DNA of 64,000 nt from Methylophaga sulfidovorans (GTDB taxonomy: Bacteria; Pseudomonadota; Gammaproteobacteria; Nitrosococcales; Methylophagaceae): positions 1 through 64,000 of the forward strand of contig NZ_FOSH01000014.1 of the NCBI RefSeq assembly GCF_900114205.1, in the 5' to 3' direction. Below are positions 7,707 through 16,100 of this stretch, in pieces. A model generated the notes under the pieces. That model was not told where the DNA came from, searched no databases, and was given only the letters and a program-made list of their open reading frames with translations. The translations under genes and the position numbers were made by a program. Numbering within the stretch: the first letter of the stretch is position 1; each line of letters opens with the position of its first letter.

Positions 7707-9701
7707 ATGATCATTAAAAAACTTATACTAGAAAACTTTAGAGTTTTTCGTGGCGTTCATGAAATAGAACTTGCACCTCAACCACACCACGGAAATGACT
7801 CACACCAAAGACCAATCATTTTGTTTGGAGGCCTCAATGGTGCAGGTAAGACCTCGATTCTTAATGCAGTTCGCCTAGCGCTTTATGGAAAAAATTCACT
7901 CGGCTATTCGATCTCAAATGAAGATTACAAGAACTATCTTCAATCGCTTATCCATCATGAATCATCCGGCGAGCAATCAAAGCATGGCGCGAGTGTAACT
8001 CTGGTCTTTGACTTCAACCACAATGGTGAAACACATGAGTACACAATCAAGCGCAGTTGGGGTGAAGGTCAGGCTGATACTTTAAATGTCTTCCATGGTG
8101 ACTTACTCAAAGAAGAGCTCAGCCAAGCTCAAGGACAAGGGTTCCTTAATGAGTTGATACCCATAGGTGTTGCAGATCTTTTCTTTTTTGACGGTGAAAA
8201 AATCGCAGAACTTGCTGAAGATAGCTCTGGGAAAATACTCCGAACAGCCGTTCAAAGGCTTCTTGGCTTAGATTTAATAGCTAGACTTCAGAGTGACCTT
8301 TCTATACTGCTAAGGCGCTCTAATGTTAAAGCAATGCCTGAGAGTGCAAAAAAACAACTCCAAGAGCTAGAAGAAAAACAGAAGAAGCAGGAATATGAAG
8401 CTGAGATTCTTGAAAATGAAATCTCATCACTTCACACCACCATTGTTTCAATCAAAAAGGAGTTATCTCAGGCTGAGCAAGCACTGTCTGAAAATGGTGG
8501 TGAATGGGCAAAAAGCAGGCAAGCAGAACAAACCAAATTAGATCAACTGTTGAGTGAAAAAGTTGAGCTGGAAAAAGCTATACGACTGGAGATGGATGCG
8601 TCGTTTCCTTTATCGCTCGCACCAAAGACTCTCAAAGCCTTGTTGATAAAGCTTGAGACTGAATCGGAGCTGAAACAACAACTCGCATTCAAAACACAAT
8701 TGAGTGAATTTTTACACAAAGTTGACCAGCGCTTGGATAGCGTGATACCTGACAATACTGGCGTGATGGCTATGTTGAATGACGTTGCAAAACAATATTC
8801 GGATATAGTTGCTGAGAGCATCGAGCTAGACATCTCTGACAGAGAGTTAGGTCAACTGCAATATCAAATAAATGAAGCAGCTTTGAATAGTAAATATAGA
8901 TTTACTGAAGCTAAGGAAAGGCTTATCTCAGTAGAAGAGCAAATTGAGAAAATATCTGTAAACATCGCTCGAGCACCTGAACAAGAGCGTTTAAATGATC
9001 AAATTCAGATTATTAAAGGCCTCAACTCAAAATTAACAAACAAGCTACTTGAGAGAAAAACTCTTATTAACGACGCGAAGAGGACATATCGAGACGCTGC
9101 AGCTACAGCACGAAAACTGCAATCGCTTCATGATAAATATCGCACAGACTCAAATGAAGAGGACTCCCTTGATAATGCTCACAAAGCAAACAGTCTTCTG
9201 GGTGACTTTTCTGAGAGAATAAAACTTTCAAGGATAGAGCTGCTTCAGTCAGCCTTTATAGACAGCTACAAAAAACTAGCTAGAAAGGAAGATTCGGAGC
9301 TGTATGCAGAGATTGATGCTGAGACCTTCGATGTAAATCTTGTAAATCAGCATCACCAAAAAATAAATCGAAAATCCCTCTCTGCTGGTGAAAAACAAAT
9401 CTATGCTATTGCAATACTGGAAGCACTTGCCAAAGCGTCTGGACACAAGTTACCAATTATCATCGACACTCCACTTGGCAGGCTAGACTCAAATCACAGG
9501 GACAACCTTGTTGAAAATTATTTTCCTCAAGCAAGTCACCAAGTAATCATCCTGTCCACTGACACTGAAGTGGACAAGCAATATCTGGAATCGATGAAAA
9601 ACTCAATATCTCGCTCATATGAAATTAAATATGATTCTCGTGATAAGTGTTCGAAAGTTGAAACCGGATATTTCTGGGTAAAAGAAAGCGTTGAGGTATA
9701 A
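7707..9701 (+). CDS. dndD: DNA phosphorothioation protein DndD (SMC-like ATPase)
   Basis: DndD is the SMC/Rad50-type ATPase of the modification complex, proposed to nick or open DNA for sulfur insertion. In this 664-residue protein the Walker A GLNGAGKTS is at about 42-50. A long coiled coil (about 210-500) follows, with repeated Glu/Lys/Gln heptads. The ABC signature LSAGEK is near 558 and the Walker B IIIDTPLGRLD near 584. This head-coil-head layout is complete. It follows dndC by 6 bp and precedes dndE by 2 bp, so the genes are probably translationally coupled. Confidence 0.96.
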   Translation: MIIKKLILENFRVFRGVHEIELAPQPHHGNDSHQRPIILFGGLNGAGKTSILNAVRLALYGKNSLGYSISNEDYKNYLQSLIHHESSGEQSKHGASVTLVFDFNHNGETHEYTIKRSWGEGQADTLNVFHGDLLKEELSQAQGQGFLNELIPIGVADLFFFDGEKIAELAEDSSGKILRTAVQRLLGLDLIARLQSDLSILLRRSNVKAMPESAKKQLQELEEKQKKQEYEAEILENEISSLHTTIVSIKKELSQAEQALSENGGEWAKSRQAEQTKLDQLLSEKVELEKAIRLEMDASFPLSLAPKTLKALLIKLETESELKQQLAFKTQLSEFLHKVDQRLDSVIPDNTGVMAMLNDVAKQYSDIVAESIELDISDRELGQLQYQINEAALNSKYRFTEAKERLISVEEQIEKISVNIARAPEQERLNDQIQIIKGLNSKLTNKLLERKTLINDAKRTYRDAAATARKLQSLHDKYRTDSNEEDSLDNAHKANSLLGDFSERIKLSRIELLQSAFIDSYKKLARKEDSELYAEIDAETFDVNLVNQHHQKINRKSLSAGEKQIYAIAILEALAKASGHKLPIIIDTPLGRLDSNHRDNLVENYFPQASHQVIILSTDTEVDKQYLESMKNSISRSYEIKYDSRDKCSKVETGYFWVKESVEV

Positions 9702-9703
9702 CC

Positions 9704-10051
9704 ATGCTGCCAAACAGAATGACTCTAGATAAAAAAACAGAAGAGCAGCTGAAACGGCTCAAACAAAATATTGGTGTGACTCCAAATGTCCTAGCCAGGA
9801 TCGCTTTTTTCCGGTCTATCGAGTCAGGTTATGAATATACTGCTAGTGAAAGAAAGCTAGATGGCAACTTGGTACTTGATAAGGTAACTTGGCTTGGAGA
9901 CACAATGCTTTTGACAGAACAACTCTTACGCTCTAAATATCCTAGCTCCAGGCCGAAAGAACTTATGACATGCTGGGCAGCGCATGTAGAGGATGGAATA
10001 GCATCTTTGCGAAACCATAGAACACTTTTAAGCTTTACCAGCAACCTATAA
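9704..10051 (+). CDS. dndE: DNA phosphorothioation protein DndE
   Basis: A small DNA-binding protein (115 residues) needed for phosphorothioate insertion. DndE relatives form a compact helical fold that binds nicked DNA. Visible are the conserved start NRMTLDKKTEEQLKRLKQ, the GVTPNVLARIAFFRSIESG helix, and LRSKYPSSRPKELMTCWAAH near the C-terminus. Length is normal for the family. It begins 2 bp after dndD. Its position as the fourth gene of the order B-C-D-E removes most doubt despite its small size. Confidence 0.93.
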   Translation: MLPNRMTLDKKTEEQLKRLKQNIGVTPNVLARIAFFRSIESGYEYTASERKLDGNLVLDKVTWLGDTMLLTEQLLRSKYPSSRPKELMTCWAAHVEDGIASLRNHRTLLSFTSNL

Positions 10052-10066
10052 GTTTACTAAAAGATT

Positions 10067-11398
10067 ATGTCTACCGAACAATCAAGTGCTTCAAATGAAG
10101 AAACTATTAATTGCGTCGTAGGTGCTATTTCTGGCCGAGATAATGCGCAAATCACGTGCAGTATAGAGTCTCCCTCCTCTGAAATTTTTGGCTCTTTTAC
10201 ATCGGATCATCTTGCGTCTTCTGCCTCATTTCTAACTATATTTCTAGCTTTAGTTACAACTCTTTACACCATCTGGAGATACCGAAGAGATAGTGAATCG
10301 CAACAAATGCAGATCCAAACCGAGAAAAACAAGCTTCATAAGCTCGATCAATTACAAAAAATTGAGAAATTTTATGGGCCCTTTAATGCTCTTCGTGAGG
10401 AGTCATTCATTCTTTATCAACATTTCGCACTCGAAGAAAAAGCCAGACTTAAAGAAGATGGAAAGTCCTTCCGAACACTGACTTATCTGACAGAGATAGA
10501 CGAGTCAGGCTTTGTAGGAATTGAAAAACTTGCACCTCAAGATCAATCGATCTTGAAAAACATATTACAAATCTCAGACAAAAGCCTAGAGCTTATTGAG
10601 AGTCATGGTGGCTATATTGATAACTCCGCACTCCATACGTTACTTGGGAAACTTGCTGCACACTTCAGAATTATCAAACTTGCTGCAGATGGAGAATTGG
10701 AAGGTCTATCAGAAACTTTAAAAGACATCGTATTCCCAAGAGAAATCGATGGAGCAATAGATAATGAGATCGCTAAAATCGAAAACTCAATTAATCAAAA
10801 CAATACCCAGAAAAAATATTGCCCCAATGAAACAGTTAAATTCTACGATGAGAACTCACATCAATATGCTTTGAAAACAAAAAAGGCTGATATGTCAGCT
10901 GTTTATGGAATCTTCACTAGTTATATTCCCAAAGGAGCCAAGATACTCGATGCAGGTTGTGGGGTAGGCCGGGATACTAAATATTTTATTGAGAGTGGAT
11001 ACAAAGTCAGATCATTCGATGCTTCAAAAACAATGGTAGAAATTTGTAATGAGTATCCCTTCGCATATTGTGAAAGACTGACCTTCAGCGAAATAGAGTT
11101 TGGGCCAATATTTGATGCTGTTTGGGCATCTGCGTCATTACTCCACCTAAACTCAAATGAAATAGAAACCGCCTTGAGCAAGCTCTGGCAGTGTCTCAAA
11201 ACAAATGGCTATCTATACTTCTCTTTGAAGGAAACATATAGCGAAATTGATTCAAGAAAATATTTTGTCCATGAGGAAGATAAATTAACAACTTTACTGC
11301 TCAATGTATTGGAAATGAGGCTAGTCAAGTATTGGGAAACCCCCAGCTCAATTAATAAAGAAGATCGCTTCAAAAACTACATCTATAAAAAAGTCTGA
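10067..11398 (+). CDS. Membrane-anchored SAM methyltransferase in the dnd operon
   Basis: The 443-residue protein combines two unlike parts. Residues about 47-68 (ASFLTIFLALVTTLYTIW) form one transmembrane helix, followed by RYRR and a charged helical region of about 190 residues. The C-terminal domain starts near 285 with the class I methyltransferase motif AKILDAGCGVGRDTKYF, then VRSFDASKTMVEIC and a post-motif IFDAVWASASLLHL. The substrate is unknown; it is not of the DNA adenine or cytosine type, as no NPPY- or PC-like motif is seen. It starts 15 bp after dndE and must be co-transcribed with it. Other dnd clusters include putative methyltransferases, but I cannot say it is the same family. 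Confidence 0.8.
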   Translation: MSTEQSSASNEETINCVVGAISGRDNAQITCSIESPSSEIFGSFTSDHLASSASFLTIFLALVTTLYTIWRYRRDSESQQMQIQTEKNKLHKLDQLQKIEKFYGPFNALREESFILYQHFALEEKARLKEDGKSFRTLTYLTEIDESGFVGIEKLAPQDQSILKNILQISDKSLELIESHGGYIDNSALHTLLGKLAAHFRIIKLAADGELEGLSETLKDIVFPREIDGAIDNEIAKIENSINQNNTQKKYCPNETVKFYDENSHQYALKTKKADMSAVYGIFTSYIPKGAKILDAGCGVGRDTKYFIESGYKVRSFDASKTMVEICNEYPFAYCERLTFSEIEFGPIFDAVWASASLLHLNSNEIETALSKLWQCLKTNGYLYFSLKETYSEIDSRKYFVHEEDKLTTLLLNVLEMRLVKYWETPSSINKEDRFKNYIYKKV

Positions 11399-11428
11399 AT
11401 CGCTAAGTTATCACTACTTAGAAATCAT

Positions 11429-12698
11429 TCACCCAATTAGATCTCTAATTACCTTTTTATCCTCTTCGGAACACATCAGTTCATCCACGGATTTGAGTCC
11501 AGAAGAAACCAATAGACTATTTTTTACTCTAGTTCTGGCCTTTGATTGCACCCCAAAAAAATTAGAACTAAAGTTAACTTTCTTTACATTTGACAGCAAA
11601 AACACAAAAAACTCGATAGTGTATTTATGATCAGCGCCATAGCGCTTCGTTACTTCTTTCAAGAAATCAAATGAAGCTTGGATACCCAGCGTCCTTTTTA
11701 GGATAACGCCCCCTTCGTGTTTGTCCCAGATCTCACCTTTAAGCACAAAAAAGTAGTTTGAAATCAGTTCGTATAGGCTTTTATCCTTGCTTCTAATGTA
11801 GAGAGCTCTCAAAGGCGCGTTGTTAGTATTATCTAAAGTTTTAAGTAATGTTCTATCCCTCTCACTAAGAGTCACTTTATGAAGTCTATTTCGGTCGTTT
11901 TCAGGCTTAGAGCTTATAAGGCTCAAAATACCATCTACTACTGAAGCCATAGAAATACTGGAATCTGTTTTACTTCCACTTAACCCCAGCTTAATTAGAT
12001 TTTTTAGCGGAGAGTCATCGTCAGAGGCAAGTACACGAGCTAGATAAACGGCCAAGATTTCTGGCCCCCAAGTCTCAGCAGTGCCCTGTTCCATATCAAA
12101 TTGAAAAAGGTTGTAAGCCAAGTTTTTATCAACTCTTTTTTGGGTTGTATTGATTTTTGTGAATAGCTGGGCATGGTATGGCATCGGAAGGTCAATAAAA
12201 ACAGAACATACCAAAGGCATATCTTTTTGTGAGGAATTTTCAAACCCAAAAACTCTATGTTGCCCATCAATTATGGATGCTAATTGCTCTCCGGTAGGAA
12301 TCGTAAGGTAATAATATGTAGAATTATCATGGTAACTAACCTCCTCAATCGCGCACCTAAGCTTTTCATCATCCACAAACTCACCTTCAGGGTTGTAATT
12401 AGCTCCCAAGATAATTGCGTTTGGAAAGCATGCTTCTACTTCTTCTGTGTATGCTCTTATTTGCTCTAATCTCGTCTGTTTATGTTCTCTCTGTACCTTT
12501 GATGAAGTCTTTCAATTTTCCAAATGAGTCTAACTGCTCATCTTGTCGTCCATCATTCAATAACTCGGCTCTAACTGAGTGACAGGTATCCAGTAAAACC
12601 CTGGCGGGTATAGAAACCATGAAGAAAGAGCCTAATGGTTGATCTACTCTTATTGCTTGTGCTCTGAATGGATACATTCTGCTAATCTTCCCTGTCAT
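11429..12698 (-). pseudogene. Second DGQHR-domain (DndB-like) gene, split by a +1 frameshift
   Basis: Two minus-strand frames encode consecutive parts of one DGQHR protein. The first (12698 to stop at 12480) gives FRAQAIRVDQPLGSFFMVSI and PARVLLDTCHS, the usual N-terminal strand pair. The second, open from 12511, continues QREHKQTRLEQIRAYTEEVE, FPNAIILGANYN and then SIIDGQHRVFGF with the rest of the domain to 11429. QRE followed by a helix and FPN-I-IL is the standard order in DGQHR proteins, so the frames belong together. The shift lies in the overlap 12480-12511, near GGTACAGAGAGAA. It equals one extra or two missing bases. Mutation, sequencing error and recoding all remain possible. It is the last gene of the dpt operon. 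Confidence 0.82.
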
Positions 12699-13188
12699 GT
12701 AATTTGCTGGCAGCGGGGACTCTGTGCCCAGTTGAATCTATCTCTGGATGCTCATCACCATCGAACTTTTCATCATTTACATCCACTATCAAAGCCAAAA
12801 CTATAGTCAGTATCGTCCCTGCGTAAATAACAAAGTTTAAATCCCAGATTTTTGCATTACCTTCAAACAAATACCCCCAAAAAATCAAAGTAGCAGCAAT
12901 AATTCCCAATACAAGGGCTAAGAATGGCTCTTCCCTCTAAAGATTGTTTCCATCTTTCAAAAATGAGTCGATGAGTAATCCACCAAGTATGGCAATTGAA
13001 TAGGTAAACAAACTCTGAGAGCTGAGCTCTTTAGTGATTGCCCATGGCAACCAAACACCCATTCCGCCAATAAGTAAGAATAAGAAAGCCCACCCAACAA
13101 ACTTTGGGCTCTTGAAGCCATTTTTAATTCGATGGCCAAAACTCTCTAATATCTGACCCCAAGAATTTTTCCTAACTTTAAATGCCAT
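12682..13188 (-). pseudogene. Predicted four-helix membrane protein interrupted by an in-frame amber codon
   Basis: The frame starts at ATG 13188, two bases after the dptH stop, and reads MAFKVRKNSWGQ. It runs into TAG at 12939-12937 and then stays open in the same frame to 12682. The first part holds two hydrophobic helices (AFLFLLIGGMGVWLPWAI and YSIAILGGLLIDSFL). The part after TAG supplies two more (FLALVLGIIAATLIFWGYL and FVIYAGTILTIVLALIV) and a polar tail. A continuous four-helix protein of about 168 residues is the simplest reading. A TTG nine codons after the TAG could allow separate translation. The function is not recognised. It sits between dptH and the DGQHR gene, overlapping the latter by 17 bp. 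Confidence 0.65.
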
Positions 13189-13190
13189 CT

Positions 13191-16100
13191 TTAGGTTTCC
13201 AAAAGCTGCCAAAAGGCTTTATCTTTCATTCTGTGAATTTTCTTTTCTCCATCAATATAGAGACTGTGATGCTTATCTAGTGTCCCGATTGTGGACATTA
13301 AATTTTCTTGTTCTGTTTTGTCACTGGCATTAAAAATTGCCTTAATATCTTGGTTCTTGAGCTTTGCTACACGATGGATAACCCAGGTCAGAATGTAACT
13401 AGAATAATCATTGTCACCGGTTTGAAAATGCGTAATATCCTGAGTGGAAAGCAGTACCCCCACTCCATACTCCCTTCCCTCTTTCAAAATCTTTCTAAGG
13501 CTAGGGAAATTCTGTGACATGAAATTATCGGCTTCATCGACCAGTATCATTTTTGTGATTTGTCTGAAATCACCTTTTACTTGTGGTTTACCCTGCTTTT
13601 GCATTTGGGAATAAAAAAGATCGAGTGTGAGCGCTACAACAAGGCTTTGTATCTCACCAGGATAGGCTGCTAGCTCTATGACTGTAATCCCATCAATCAG
13701 CTCATAAAGACTTTTACACTTTGCTTGATCACTCTCAAACACCTCCAATTCGTGCAGACTCTCAAGCGCTGCATAGAGTGAGTCTTCAGCCGGTTCACTC
13801 TCTTCAAAAAGTGCCCAAACATCGGCTATTGTTGGAGATGGTTTTGACCACGTGGATGGGTCTGACTTGACGATACCAGCCAGCTCATATGCATCCGCTA
13901 TCAATTTTCGCAGTTTTAATTGCTGTCTTTGCCCAAGACCAAACGCTTTCCCCATCGTCTCTGAGAAGCCCCGAGCCGTATGAACAGGCAGCATTGGGGT
14001 GTTTCCAAATAGACTCAATGGATTGTATGGAAGTCGATGAAGATTGTATTTTTTCCCTTTAGTTGCAGATAAAAACTCATCATCCACATAGTCAGATTTG
14101 TAATCAAAGATAAGCAACCCAATAGGTTTGCTATCAACATTCTCGTGTCCATTTCGATGAAGTTGAGTCACAACCGATTTTGTAAATTGCGTTTTACCTG
14201 TACCCATGGTCCCAATAATGCCAGTATTGGTATTCATGAATTTCGAGGTATTGGTGGGTTCCCATACCAAAGGCTCATGAGTTATGTCATTTTGACCGAA
14301 CATAACTTTGAGATTTGCCACTGATTGAGCCACGGGCATTTCTTGAAGTTCTGTGGTCTCAATCGAGACGGACTCAACACCATCTCCTTCTGGCACCTCA
14401 ACTTCGCCCTCTGATGATTCGGTAAACTCAACATTGACTTTAGTACTTGATTGCCCTAACAAATACTGCTCAGGCACATGAAATGTTGTGGTCAGGTCGT
14501 CATTGATAAGTTTTTGTAGTGGGGTGGATACCAACATATTCAACAATGACATTGGTAACTTAGTAATGAGTACTCCATCATTCATATTGTATGAAGCACC
14601 ACTGATGTCAGCTGAATCAAGATGAGCTAATACAAAGCCTTGTGGATAGTTATGTAACAACCCAATTTCATAATTACCCTGAAGCCACCATTCCCTGCGA
14701 TCTTTAACTGGTTCGAAGTAGTCAGGTTCGAACACATCGTAGAGCTCGTATTTGTCTATTTGCATCAGGACTTGTCTGACAAAAAGCCCTCTGTACAACT
14801 TGGAAGCCAGAGTTCCTGGGCCCAGTATCTCGTTAGATAAATATCGGAGAAGCTCTTTAGTTTGTTCTATGGCCTTTAAATAGTCCGGTGTTGCCCCAGT
14901 TTTTACCTCGAGAGGAAGCAGGTAAAGTTGCTCGTCCTTAAACCCTACAAACAAAACATCATCTGATATTGCGCCGGACTTATAGCCCTGAACATTTCTG
15001 GAAAAATCACTGTCGGTCATTTTTAAGCCGATGTTGCCCGACACTCTCAACATTTCACCAACAGACAAGGGCACCCAGGTAATGTCTGAGTCCTTAAGTA
15101 AACCAAATATGAATTTATAAGCTCCAATCACACCTTTTCGTTCTTTACGGATAGTGTCGTTGCTTGTCAGCATCTTCAATAGCCAGTCACCATTGAAAGC
15201 GTTAAATTCACTGATATGTCCACCACCATCTTTATTCATCAGTTTTTGGTAGAGGTCAACCTGTTTAGTGACAGTGATCGCATCGTAATTAGATGAATTT
15301 GTGTATTGGTCTGAGTAGTGGATTAGAACGACATCCTGTTGCTCATGGAAAAACTGAAGCGTAACTTTTGGATCAATAATCGTTGTCCAAATTGAATTGT
15401 CGTATGAGCGATCTAGTAAGACAGTGAAAGTTTCACTTATGGCCAATGAGAGAGCATTAGAGCCAGTGTATGGAGTATTCGCTTTGAGAGCAGGAACTTG
15501 CAATGAGCCTATTTTATTAGCCAGCCTCAAATGCGGATATTTCTCGTAATCAATTTTATGTAAGCCAAAGCCAGTGTAATAACTCCCTGTTTTCGAGTCT
15601 CCAAATGAAGCTTCACCACTAATTAGCCCATCACAACTAACACCGCTGAGGAATTTATCAATGGTTACATAAGCTAAATCTACTTTTTCAACATTTCTAA
15701 AAAAACTGACGTGTGAATATGGTTGTGCCCCCTCAACTTGAGAGTGGATGAACTTACTAAATGTGAGCCTGGTTCTGAGCAGGTCTATGACTAGATCAGC
15801 ATGCTCTTTTGCCCTGCCCTTATGAAGTCCAAGCCATGTTTTAAGTTCGTCATAACTTGCAGTTTCAGAAAAACGATCAAAAGCTGAATATTCAATTGCG
15901 TTGTCATATAAATAAACATGAACGGGGTAAGCGCTTTCGAGTCTATCAACAAAATAGTCAAGAACCCCTAAAAAGAACTCATCACAATTACTAAGGTTTA
16001 CCCCGCTTAAGAGTAGTTTGCTGTGTGTCTCGCTCTTAAATAACTGCTCATATGCCAAAATAAATTCATTTATTTTCTCTTTGACCAGCTTTCGAACAAA

